This document shows positions 1 to 6,772 of a stretch of 9,695 bases of DNA, piece after piece. The notes under the pieces were generated by a model, which saw only the letters and a list, made by a program, of their open reading frames with translations, ran no database searches and was not told the DNA's origin. A program made the translations under genes and the position numbers. This DNA is from an uncultured Gammaproteobacteria bacterium. Its GTDB lineage: Bacteria; Pseudomonadota; Gammaproteobacteria; Pseudomonadales; DT-91. How positions within the stretch are numbered: position 1 is the first letter of the stretch; each line of letters starts with the position of its first letter. The stretch lies in NCBI GenBank assembly GCA_929200485.1, contig CAKMZU010000053.1:776-10470 (forward strand), in the 5' to 3' direction.

Positions 1-114
1 TCTTCTTATTATAAAGTCGTCGAAAACCTTATATATCAGAAGATAGATGCTTTCTTAGCATCTTTTTCTTGCATCAAAGCGGAGAAGAGCCAATATTTTA
101 CTGTTGATCCGTAG
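1..114 (+). CDS. Possible C-terminal end of a truncated upstream gene
   Basis: Frame 1 is open from the first base to a TAG at 112-114, giving 37 codons with no start inside the window. The translated tail mixes hydrophobic and charged residues in a helix-like way (for example VVENLIYQKIDAFLASF) and ends in YFTVDP, which reads like a natural protein end. The other two forward frames close early (TAA near 12, TAG at 44-46). A 37-codon open frame in DNA this AT-rich can occur by chance, and a hairpin followed by T residues lies inside it, which argues against coding. No family is recognised, and the product cannot be named from this fragment. Confidence 0.3.
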   Translation, partial: SSYYKVVENLIYQKIDAFLASFSCIKAEKSQYFTVDP

Positions 115-287
115 ACTTTAGCCAACGAAAACTTTTTTTTAACTTTATCTTTTGATATTTGAACTTTTAATCTCGGAGAGGTTCATAAACCCGATTATTA
201 TTTTTTAATATGGAAAATATTTTCACGTTATTTATTTGATCGTCAAGTATGTTTTTCGTTATATCATTTATTTTAATAGATTTTTTT

Positions 288-950
288 ATGAGAATATTTT
301 TTTTACCCTTGCTTGTTGTTTTTTTGTATCTGACGAATGCAGTAGAAGTAATAGGCCAGCCAGGAAATTCTTTGGCTCGATCTAGCAATTGCCTTGAAGT
401 GGAGGACGAACCACATGGTGATACTTTAACTCCTGTTATCGATCAGCAACCTTCCGCTCCAAATTCTAGCTTCAATTATTATGAAGCTTGCATCGGCAAA
501 AAGGGGCAATGCGCTTCAGCTTGCATAGGATTAGCGCTTATTGCAGGGGGATTTGGGATGTTGAAAATTCCGGGCTATGCCGCAATGCATGCAGCGCATT
601 TCGCTTCAGGCTGCATGGCTGGGTCAGGAGTTGAATGTATTGGTGCAGCTTATAAGGCCTGGAAATTTGAGAACGAATTAAAAAGTACTCCTCTAGGAAA
701 GCGAGATGCTTGTAGTTTAGCTTGCTGTGTAGCGCCAGTCCCTCTTTGTTCTGCGGCAATGACGTTGGCAGGTTTTTATTCAGGTTCTGATTTGGCAGCT
801 TTGTTGCCCCCACTTGTAAGTAGCCATGCGGCTGTAGCATGGAATTTAACTCTAGATGCCTGCACTCCTCCACGCTTCCCGTGTCATAGCTATAGTGAAT
901 CATTTCTTGATTTCTTTTGCGGCAGAGCAGACGATGACCAGCCTCAGTAA
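288..950 (+). CDS. Cysteine-rich exported hypothetical protein with internal repeat
   Basis: I do not recognise this family. The frame opens at ATG 249, but ATG 288 is preferred (220 aa) because it gives a normal signal peptide: Met-Arg, then a hydrophobic run of about 15 residues (FFLPLLVVFLYLTNA), then a polar stretch. Starting at 249 would put 13 extra hydrophobic residues, including an Asp, before the Arg. Neither start has a convincing Shine-Dalgarno. After the signal comes an acidic, Pro-rich linker (about residues 35-65) and then a domain rich in Cys, Ala and Gly. Cys lie at 35, 68, 75, 79, 109, 117, 142, 146, 147, 154, 192, 199 and 211. The pattern GK-x3-C-x2-AC occurs twice, at 70-79 and 137-146, and each copy is followed downstream by a C-x6/7-C pair, suggesting an ancient duplication. 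So many Cys in an exported protein suggests disulfides formed in the periplasm or outside the cell. No catalytic motif is visible. It stands alone, with 167 bases of AT-rich DNA before the next gene. Confidence 0.6.
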   Translation: MRIFFLPLLVVFLYLTNAVEVIGQPGNSLARSSNCLEVEDEPHGDTLTPVIDQQPSAPNSSFNYYEACIGKKGQCASACIGLALIAGGFGMLKIPGYAAMHAAHFASGCMAGSGVECIGAAYKAWKFENELKSTPLGKRDACSLACCVAPVPLCSAAMTLAGFYSGSDLAALLPPLVSSHAAVAWNLTLDACTPPRFPCHSYSESFLDFFCGRADDDQPQ

Positions 951-971
951 TGGGCTGAGTAGTCCTTTTTT
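939..971 (+). terminator. Weak intrinsic terminator candidate overlapping the stop of the Cys-rich gene
   Basis: Two mutually exclusive 5-bp stems can form: CAGCC 939-943 with GGCTG 953-957, or CTCAG 943-947 with CTGAG 955-959. Six T residues follow at 966-971. The gap of 6 or more bases between stem and T-run is longer than in a typical intrinsic terminator, and the stem is short and overlaps the last codons and the TAA. It is in the right place to end the upstream transcript, but the structure is not strong. Confidence 0.3.
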
Positions 972-1035
972 CTGTTGATAGATGTCGATTTGTTTTAGTT
1001 CAGAATCTTTTGGGGTTTCAATGGTGTTGCTTCTA

Positions 1036-1061
1036 ATAAAGTTTTATTAAAAAAACTTTAT
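1036..1061. repeat. Perfect 10-bp inverted repeat upstream of the large lipoprotein gene
   Basis: ATAAAGTTTT at 1036-1045 is the exact reverse complement of AAAACTTTAT at 1052-1061, with a 6-base spacer (ATTAAA). Only one of the ten pairs is G-C and no T-run follows, so this is unlikely to be a terminator. It lies 22 bases upstream of the extended -10 element at 1083-1091, about where a -35 region or an upstream regulator site would be. A dyad operator for a dimeric regulator is a reasonable guess. Chance symmetry in AT-rich DNA is the alternative. Confidence 0.45.
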
Positions 1062-1082
1062 AAATCGATCTATTTTATCATG

Positions 1083-1091
1083 TGCTATATT
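1083..1091 (+). promoter_or_regulatory. Extended -10 promoter candidate for the large lipoprotein gene
   Basis: TGC followed by TATATT (1086-1091) matches an extended -10 (TGn + TATAAT, 5 of 6). The sequence 17 bases upstream (AATCGA at 1063-1068) is a poor -35, which extended -10 promoters can tolerate. Transcription would begin near 1098, leaving a leader of about 20 bases before ATG 1118. That leader has no good Shine-Dalgarno. The surroundings are very AT-rich, so chance matches are likely. Confidence 0.4.
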
Positions 1092-1117
1092 TAATAAAAA
1101 ATTAATTTAATGGCGAC

Positions 1118-3649
1118 ATGATGAAAAAAATAATATCAATATTTTTGTGTGCCTCTCTTCTTTTATTGACAGCCTGTACATCAAAAGAAAGTAAGGAAGA
1201 AAAAGGCAGCGCGGGTCAAATACTCTTATCGTTCTCTAGCATTGGTGCAAATTTCTTAGATTTTCCATTAATGATCAAGTCAGTCGTGTTAATGCATGAT
1301 TCTGGTCAACGTATTGAAATTGCTAAAAATATTCCAGTAAACTTGGCCAATTTTAATGAGCACCCTTATTTTATTTTATCAAAAGCCGATATGCCTTCAG
1401 GTGATTACACGCGTATTGTAATGAATCTTGAGTTTAACGAGCAGTCTACGGTGACTTATGTCGATAAAAGCACATATGAAAAGCCAATCTCTCAGGGTAT
1501 GATTTCCCAAACAGGAAAAAAATTGGGTGTTGATCATAAAAACTTTATGATTAATATGCCGTTTTATAAAAAAAATATATCAATTAGTAAAAATAAAACA
1601 ACACATTTGGATGTGCATTGGAATCTAAATACTTCAACAGATATTTATGCGCCAGATGATAGTGATGGGGATGATTGGTTAATTGAGTTTAAGCCGATTG
1701 TTCAAGCTGCTGCCATTGACGCGAATTCTCCGTTAATGGTTGAAGGTTTATATGTCACACATGACGATGGGGCGGTGACATTACAATCTGTATTTTCAAA
1801 AAATGATGAAGGCACAATTCGACTTAAAAATAAAAATACACAATCTGTGATGTTGGATGATGCACAAGGCAGCTTGGCTGCATTTAATTCAAGTGCCACC
1901 ACAGAGACCTATGTTTCAACGAAAGTCGATACCAATCTTGCAATGGGAATGCTGAATACGTCAGTTAATGATCTGCATTATTTTTCAAAAGATCACACGT
2001 TAATTAAAGGGTTAATATCTGAAGTGAATGATGACAGATTAACCATTATCGGTGCATCATTATCTACAGGCCTTGCAGTCATCGAAGCGAACAAAACCTT
2101 TCGATTGCCTAAATCGGCCATTGGTGAAACTGACCGCGCTTATTCAGAGTTTTCAAGTATCAATTTAAAACTGTTAACGACAGACTTTGTCTCGCTTACC
2201 AAGCCCGATGCTGCAGTGAAAGGTGCGTTATCGGGCCCTGAAGATGAGGTGATTGATTTAGATGAGAAAACAAAAGTTGTCACCACTGAAACCGAATCAG
2301 ACGAAGACGGCTTTGTTATTCAATTTTCTGAGGAAGATATTTCTAAAACCGAAGAAACTGGACTAACGCAAGTTACGGTTATTTCAAATAATGGCATTCT
2401 TGTGGATAGAATGGTAGAGGTTCAGCTGCCAACCAATTTGGACATTCAACTGGAATCCGGCGTACATTATTATGGCGGTGGTTACATGCGCCTAAGTGGA
2501 AATGAAGAAAAGCTTAAACTTAAACGGTTAGTTAAACTAAATACAGAAACCCCTGAACGCTGGCAATTTAATTATAAATACGAAGGTGATTCAGTATTTA
2601 ATACCCGTGATCTAAATGCAGATAAGAATGGTGATCAGCCGACCATTACTGTTGAAACCTCAGGTAAAATTATTGGAACTGAAAAGGGTGAAGAGTTAGA
2701 TTTTGAGTTGGTCTCAAAACTGAATTTTTCTAAAAGTCTTAAATTTGTTTCAAGTTCAGGAAAAGAAGTAAGCTGCGGAAGTGTCGAAACTAATTTGCCT
2801 AAACTTGGCAAGTCATTCGAGGACGGTCGTTCGGTTATCATGTTTGAATTGATGAAAAATGATGATCCTTGGGATGATGATGTAAAATCCAAGTTGCATT
2901 TTGATGTGCTCAATAAAAAAGAGTTTGATGGTGACTATTCAACCGGTGAGTTCTTTTACTCCATTGCCCAGATCCATAATTGGTTTCAAACTGTACAAGA
3001 CAGTGGTAAAAAATTCTACATCCATTCCGTTGAGGTTTTCTCTGAGCCTGGCGAGGGAGATGACAGTTGTGATTTTAAAGCCTCATATATCCATATTCGT
3101 TGGTTTGAAGAAGGTACTATTCTTGATGCCTATCGAGATGCATGGTTAGCGAATACGCGTCGAGACATTGGTATCGGTATCGGCCTTGCTGCTGCAGGTG
3201 TTGCAGGTTTAGCAGTGCTTGGATTAATTGGTAAGAGGATTTATTCCAATCTTGTTACATCAAGGATTGCAACGATCCGTGCTGCTGATGGCTATGTCGA
3301 TATTGACGTGTTAGACCCTGATGATTTAGCGAAAACGAAAACGAAAACGATATCAGTAACAAAAGAGCAATTTGAACAGCTGAAGAAGGATAGCCCTGAA
3401 TCGGAGAAACTGATAAGACGATTGTTCAGCCGAAGTACTGAGGGTGCTACGTCAGTGACCTTGGATGGAAACGCTCTGAATCTTCAAGTAGAGGGGGCTA
3501 AAATTAAAGACCGATTATCGAGCATTTATTATGGGCTACCAAAAACCAACTATCTCTCAGAAGCAGAAATGGCCGATTTGAAAACAAAATTCAATGGGCT
3601 TCAGCTAACTGAGGGTAAAGCCTCAATAGAGTTTAAAAAGAGAAAATAG
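1118..3649 (+). CDS. Large lipoprotein with DUF4382-like N-terminal domain and C-terminal membrane segment
   Basis: An 843-aa lipoprotein of unknown function. Its start Met-Met-Lys-Lys, hydrophobic core and lipobox L-T-A-C (lipidated Cys20) form a clear type II signal. Thr at +2 gives no inner-membrane retention signal. Residues about 34-196 resemble DUF4382, a beta-rich domain of surface or periplasmic lipoproteins; the segment ADMPSGDYTRIVMNL at 90-104 fits that family's conserved 'lPaGdYtqi' block. Beyond this, to about 680, the protein is long, beta-rich and acidic, with no family recognised. Asp-rich stretches at 180-186 and 498-506 (DLNADKNGD) look like calcium-binding loops. Cys553 and Cys651 are the only Cys after the lipid anchor and could form a disulfide. 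Residues 684-705 form a Gly/Ala-rich hydrophobic segment followed by Lys-Arg and a 138-residue charged tail, which is odd for an outer-membrane lipoprotein. ATG 1118 and ATG 1121 are equally possible starts. Function is unknown. Confidence 0.85.
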   Translation: MMKKIISIFLCASLLLLTACTSKESKEEKGSAGQILLSFSSIGANFLDFPLMIKSVVLMHDSGQRIEIAKNIPVNLANFNEHPYFILSKADMPSGDYTRIVMNLEFNEQSTVTYVDKSTYEKPISQGMISQTGKKLGVDHKNFMINMPFYKKNISISKNKTTHLDVHWNLNTSTDIYAPDDSDGDDWLIEFKPIVQAAAIDANSPLMVEGLYVTHDDGAVTLQSVFSKNDEGTIRLKNKNTQSVMLDDAQGSLAAFNSSATTETYVSTKVDTNLAMGMLNTSVNDLHYFSKDHTLIKGLISEVNDDRLTIIGASLSTGLAVIEANKTFRLPKSAIGETDRAYSEFSSINLKLLTTDFVSLTKPDAAVKGALSGPEDEVIDLDEKTKVVTTETESDEDGFVIQFSEEDISKTEETGLTQVTVISNNGILVDRMVEVQLPTNLDIQLESGVHYYGGGYMRLSGNEEKLKLKRLVKLNTETPERWQFNYKYEGDSVFNTRDLNADKNGDQPTITVETSGKIIGTEKGEELDFELVSKLNFSKSLKFVSSSGKEVSCGSVETNLPKLGKSFEDGRSVIMFELMKNDDPWDDDVKSKLHFDVLNKKEFDGDYSTGEFFYSIAQIHNWFQTVQDSGKKFYIHSVEVFSEPGEGDDSCDFKASYIHIRWFEEGTILDAYRDAWLANTRRDIGIGIGLAAAGVAGLAVLGLIGKRIYSNLVTSRIATIRAADGYVDIDVLDPDDLAKTKTKTISVTKEQFEQLKKDSPESEKLIRRLFSRSTEGATSVTLDGNALNLQVEGAKIKDRLSSIYYGLPKTNYLSEAEMADLKTKFNGLQLTEGKASIEFKKRK
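3330..3350 (+). repeat. CGAAAA hexanucleotide tandem repeat, 3.5 copies, in the lipoprotein gene
   Basis: Three full CGAAAA units and a partial fourth encode Lys-Thr-Lys-Thr-Lys-Thr at residues 739-744 in the C-terminal tail of the lipoprotein. The unit is 6 bases, so gain or loss of a copy would keep the reading frame and only change the number of Lys-Thr pairs. Confidence 0.7.
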
Positions 3650-3678
3650 TCACAATTTTTTTAGTAGACGTTCTGACG

Positions 3679-3684
3679 TATAAC
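3679..3684 (+). promoter_or_regulatory. Possible -10 element for the oxidoreductase-RND operon
   Basis: TATAAC matches TATAAT in 5 of 6 positions and lies 20 bases before ATG 3705. That would give a leader of only about 14 bases. The -35 position holds only a T-run (TTTTTT, 3656-3661). Two direct copies of GACGT (3667-3671 and 3675-3679) sit just upstream and touch the -10, and could bind a regulator or be chance. The gap after the lipoprotein stop is only 55 bases with no good terminator, so read-through from the lipoprotein gene is also possible. Confidence 0.3.
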
Positions 3685-3704
3685 AATAATAACGAAGAAC
3701 ACAC

Positions 3705-4829
3705 ATGAATAAATCCATACTCGTTCTTGGAGGGTATGGTAATTTTGGCAAACGGATTGTCAGTGAATTAGCAAAATTACCGAATATTACCCTCTATATC
3801 GCAGGCCGTGATCGGCAGAAATCTGATCAGGTTTTGCAAAGCAAAAGGTTCACCTCCCAGGCGTTGTTAAAGTCAGTAACCTTGGATGTTGAGAGTGATC
3901 AGTTTGAGCGAAATCTGCGACTGCTGTCACCGAATGTGATCATTCATACGGCCGGTCCATTTCAAGGGCAAAGCTATAGAGTGGCTGAGGCAGCAATTCG
4001 TGTTGGCGCGCATTACATTGATTTAGCGGACGATCGTACTTTTGTTGAAGGTATCAGTGAGCTGAATCATGCGGCAAAACAACATGAGCTGTTAGTGATA
4101 TCTGGTGCGAGCTCGGTACCGGGCTTGTCTTCAAGTGTCATAGCGCACTATCGCGAACATTTCTCTGAAATCACCCAGATTGATATTTCGATTGCCCCTG
4201 GCAATAAAGCTGAAAGAGGGCGCTCAACCATTAGAGGGATTTTAAAAGGGGCAGGTCAGCCGTTTTTGGTCTATGAAAATGGTGAATGGCGTGAACGCTA
4301 TGGCTGGATGGATGTACGATTAAAAAACTTTGGCGGGGATGTAGGTAGGCGTTGGTTGGCTAACGTCGATGTCCCTGATCTTGGACTATTCCCTTCGCAC
4401 TTTAATGTGAAAGAGGGTGTCAGCTTTCAGGCGGGGCTGGAATTGACCCTGTTACATTGGGTGTTGTTTTTTCTGGCCGGTATGACAAAGCATCGATGGA
4501 TTTCTGATTTAAGCCGTTGGGCGACACCTATGACGAAAATTAGCCAGTTGCTTCAAGCGTTTGGTTCAGACATCGGAGCAATGGAAGTAAAAATTAAAGG
4601 GAAAAACCGAAAAGGTAATGATGCTCTGGTTCGTTGGCAATTAACGGCTAAAAAAGGGATTGGTCCTTATGTACCTACGATAGCGCCAATAATCCTGGCT
4701 AAAAAAATCATCCAACAAGAACCACTTCTTACCGGAGCTATGCCTTGTTTGGGATTATTTTCTTTAGATGAATTTACCGAGTATGCCAAATCCCTGGGTG
4801 TTAATATCAAGGTTTCTCAAATTGGTTGA
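3705..4829 (+). CDS. Saccharopine dehydrogenase-like NAD(P)-binding oxidoreductase
   Basis: A 374-aa protein with an N-terminal Rossmann fold of the saccharopine dehydrogenase NADP-binding family (PF03435 type). Visible motifs are VLGGYGNFG at 7-15 (dinucleotide-binding Gly-rich loop), AGRD at 33-36 at the end of strand 2, HTAGPFQGQ at 81-89, GAHYIDLADD at 101-110 and SGASSVPGLSS at 133-143. The second half (about 155-374) would be the dimerisation and substrate region. It contains a hydrophobic stretch at about 243-260, which suggests membrane or lipid contact. The superfamily covers true saccharopine (lysine pathway) enzymes, the eukaryotic SCCPDH protein and mycobacterial trans-acting enoyl reductases. 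No lysine-pathway gene is nearby, so a lysine role is not supported; the substrate is unknown. A weak GAAGA at 3694-3698 precedes the ATG. It is the first gene of the operon. Confidence 0.85.
   Translation: MNKSILVLGGYGNFGKRIVSELAKLPNITLYIAGRDRQKSDQVLQSKRFTSQALLKSVTLDVESDQFERNLRLLSPNVIIHTAGPFQGQSYRVAEAAIRVGAHYIDLADDRTFVEGISELNHAAKQHELLVISGASSVPGLSSSVIAHYREHFSEITQIDISIAPGNKAERGRSTIRGILKGAGQPFLVYENGEWRERYGWMDVRLKNFGGDVGRRWLANVDVPDLGLFPSHFNVKEGVSFQAGLELTLLHWVLFFLAGMTKHRWISDLSRWATPMTKISQLLQAFGSDIGAMEVKIKGKNRKGNDALVRWQLTAKKGIGPYVPTIAPIILAKKIIQQEPLLTGAMPCLGLFSLDEFTEYAKSLGVNIKVSQIG
4809..4812 (+). promoter_or_regulatory. Ribosome binding site supporting a TTG start for the DUF2269 gene
   Basis: AAGG ends nine bases before TTG 4822, inside the last codons of the oxidoreductase gene. 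ATG 4768 and ATG 4783 in the same frame have no comparable site and would cause overlaps of 62 and 47 bases. This site therefore favours TTG 4822. Confidence 0.45.
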
Positions 4830-5310
4830 TTATCACGGGCTAAAGCTTTTACACATTCTTTCGGCTGTTGTGATGACAGGGACAGGTATTGGCTTGGCCT
4901 ATTTTTTATTTCTCGCTGTATTGACTAAAAAACAAGAAGCCTTGGTTGCCATTGCTCGTTGGGTGATATGGGGTGATTGGTTGTTTACCCTGCCGGCGAT
5001 TATCACTCAAATTATTTCAGGTCTTTTGTTAGTTGAGCGGTTAGGCTGGTCTTTTGCATCTGTTGGTATGCACTGGATTTTAACATTATATGCGCTAATG
5101 TTAGTTTGTTGGTTGCCTGTTATTGTTATTCAATACAAGCTTTACCATATATCATTAAAAATACTTACAGAAGGTCAAGATGTTCATTGTCATCCATCGT
5201 TTAAACGGCTATTTAGATTGTGGGTGTTGCTGGGGTCGATTGCATTTGTTTGTGTCTTGTTGTTGTTTTGGATCATGATCTTTAAACCCTTTTCGTTTTT
5301 TAGTGCTTAA
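4822..5310 (+). CDS. DUF2269 family integral membrane protein
   Basis: A small inner-membrane protein of the DUF2269 family (function unknown). From TTG 4822 it has 162 residues and four predicted membrane helices, at about 6-34, 45-68, 80-105 and 130-155. Family-like features are an early LKLLHILSA segment, a GTGIGLAYF stretch in helix 1, DWLFTLPAIITQ in helix 2, CWLPVIVIQYKLY in helix 3 and a C-terminal FWIMIFKP. The upstream in-frame ATG 4768 gives 180 residues, but it adds a poorly hydrophobic leader that I do not expect in the family and overlaps the previous gene by 62 bases. TTG 4822 overlaps by only 8 bases and has an AAGG site, so I prefer it. The next gene begins inside its stop region, which implies translational coupling. 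Its place next to the oxidoreductase suggests a membrane partner, but this is not proven. Confidence 0.8.
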   Translation: MVDYHGLKLLHILSAVVMTGTGIGLAYFLFLAVLTKKQEALVAIARWVIWGDWLFTLPAIITQIISGLLLVERLGWSFASVGMHWILTLYALMLVCWLPVIVIQYKLYHISLKILTEGQDVHCHPSFKRLFRLWVLLGSIAFVCVLLLFWIMIFKPFSFFSA

Positions 5311-6772
5311 CCTATTTTTGCCAATCGTTTATCCTAAGCGGCAATTTTTGTTACTTTTTTTGTGCATGCCTGTGCCCTTTTTATTGCTAATCACTTTATT
5401 CCTTTTGGCTGGTTGCTCTACACCCACTGCGCTGACGACAGCTTCAAGACAACCTGCCACGCCAGAAGCTTATGAATATCAGCCCCAAAAATCACAACCC
5501 ATTGACCACTTATTGACGACGGTGATTCAACCTGAATTAACCTTATTGATTGATAGCGCGATTGAGAATAACTATCAGCTTCAGTCTTCAAAGGCATTGC
5601 TTGATAGCGCCAAGCTTCAGGTGGCGGTGTCCGGTGCGGCACTGTATCCGGAATTATCCTTGGGGCTGACAGGTGCAAGACATAAACGATTGGTGAATGA
5701 TCAAGGCGTATATAACTCTAATTTTGAGTTAATGGCTGATTTGCGTTATGAGATTGATGTCTGGGGTAAACTTTCAGCATCGAAACGAGCGGCGGCACTG
5801 CGTTTGGCCAAAGCCCGGGATGATTATCAACAAGCGAGAATCGATTTGGTGAAGGGGGTAATCAAGGCCTGGTATGACCTGATCGAAGCGCAACAGCTAT
5901 TATTGCTTTTTGAGATGCGGGAAAAAAACCTCGAAAAAAATTTATCGCGTATCGAGGCCTCCTATCGTTTGGGATTGAGTGAAGCATTGGATGTCTACCT
6001 GGCAAAAAATGACGTGAACTCTGAAAAAGCCCGTATTGCCAATCAGAAGCAACAGGTAGTGCTTAAATCTCAGTTACTTGAGAGATTAATCAGTCGTTAT
6101 CCCTCAGGTAAAACTCGCGCGAACACCAGCTTTCCTGAGAGTGCTGCATTTATTGCTGAAGGAGTTCCTGCGCAGTTGTTGACTAAACGGCCGGATATTC
6201 GTGCAGGTTGGTATAACTTGATGGCCAAAGATGCCGAGCTTGCCGTTGCTCATAAGGCGCGTTTTCCAAGCTTTATACTCACTGCATCAGGCGGTGATGC
6301 ATCCACCCAATTATCGGATTTTTTAAATGGTGGATCATTGATTGGATCGTTGATGGGCGGAATCACAACACCAATATTTAATGCCGGAAGGTTGAAGGCT
6401 CAGGAAGGGCAGGCACGACTGGCTGTGGTTGATTTCGAAAACCAATATTTAAATCAGGTCTATGATGCGTTCGCAGGCGTTGAAGCCGCTCTGAGTGAGC
6501 AGCAGCGACTTAAAGAGCGTTTTGATTTTTTAAATAAAGCTAAAGTGAATGCGTTAGCAGCAGAAAAATTGTCTTTTGATCAGTATTTGAGTGGTTTGGT
6601 GACTTATGCAACGGTTTTAGAATCGCAAAGAAGAGCGTTTGATACGCAAACGTTAAGCCTTCAATCCAGAACGCTCATGATTAAAAATAGTATTGATTTG
6701 TATGTTTCTTTGGGCGGCGATTTCTTACCCCTATTAGAAAGTGACTCGTATAAAGGGGTAGCAAACCCATGA
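5303..6772 (+). CDS. RND efflux outer-membrane factor, NodT/OprM-type lipoprotein
   Basis: The outer-membrane channel of a tripartite efflux pump (OEP/TolC superfamily), 489 aa from GTG 5303. A lipobox LAGC gives lipidated Cys38. Two OEP repeats are visible. The first (about 80-265) contains the LLIDSAIENN helix and YEIDVWGKLSASKRAA at 149-164. The second (about 290-470) contains LLTKRPDIRAGWYNLMAKDA at 292-311, the family signature, and TTPIFNAGR at 355-363. Length is normal for the family. It overlaps the DUF2269 gene by 8 bases and the adaptor gene by 4 (ATGA). The start is uncertain: GTG 5303 has no clear ribosome site and gives a signal with two hydrophobic runs, while TTG 5318 and ATG 5366 are also in frame. 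The ATG form would lack basic residues before the hydrophobic core. The membership call is firm; the substrate cannot be read from sequence. Confidence 0.92.
   Translation: MLNLFLPIVYPKRQFLLLFLCMPVPFLLLITLFLLAGCSTPTALTTASRQPATPEAYEYQPQKSQPIDHLLTTVIQPELTLLIDSAIENNYQLQSSKALLDSAKLQVAVSGAALYPELSLGLTGARHKRLVNDQGVYNSNFELMADLRYEIDVWGKLSASKRAAALRLAKARDDYQQARIDLVKGVIKAWYDLIEAQQLLLLFEMREKNLEKNLSRIEASYRLGLSEALDVYLAKNDVNSEKARIANQKQQVVLKSQLLERLISRYPSGKTRANTSFPESAAFIAEGVPAQLLTKRPDIRAGWYNLMAKDAELAVAHKARFPSFILTASGGDASTQLSDFLNGGSLIGSLMGGITTPIFNAGRLKAQEGQARLAVVDFENQYLNQVYDAFAGVEAALSEQQRLKERFDFLNKAKVNALAAEKLSFDQYLSGLVTYATVLESQRRAFDTQTLSLQSRTLMIKNSIDLYVSLGGDFLPLLESDSYKGVANP
6752..6758 (+). promoter_or_regulatory. 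Strong ribosome binding site of the adaptor gene
   Basis: AAAGGGG lies 10 bases before ATG 6769, inside the end of the outer-membrane factor gene. It is the best Shine-Dalgarno in the window and suggests that the adaptor is translated more efficiently than its neighbours in the operon. Confidence 0.6.

Noticed and set aside
159..189. TTGAAC with CATAAA as a promoter for the Cys-rich gene
   Set aside because: The -10 matches in only 4 of 6 bases and the spacing is 19, no better than expected by chance in this AT-rich stretch.
167..388. 73-codon minus-strand open frame
   Set aside because: It overlaps the signal-peptide region of the Cys-rich gene, is Lys/Asn/Ile-rich as expected from the complement of AT-rich DNA, and has no recognisable domain.
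538..903. 121-codon minus-strand open frame opposite the Cys-rich gene
   Set aside because: The + strand frame has a signal peptide and an internal Cys repeat, while this one shows no motif; it is most likely a shadow.
2901..3149. 82-codon + strand frame inside the lipoprotein gene
   Set aside because: It lies wholly within a well-supported 843-codon gene in another frame and shows no family feature.
3667..3679. Direct GACGT repeats before the operon as a regulator site
   Set aside because: Only two 5-base copies 8 bases apart; too short to support a separate call, so noted only with the promoter candidate.
3705..4829. Lysine biosynthesis role for the saccharopine-dehydrogenase-like gene
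   Set aside because: The shared fold alone does not give the substrate, no lysine-pathway gene is adjacent, and the context is membrane and efflux genes.
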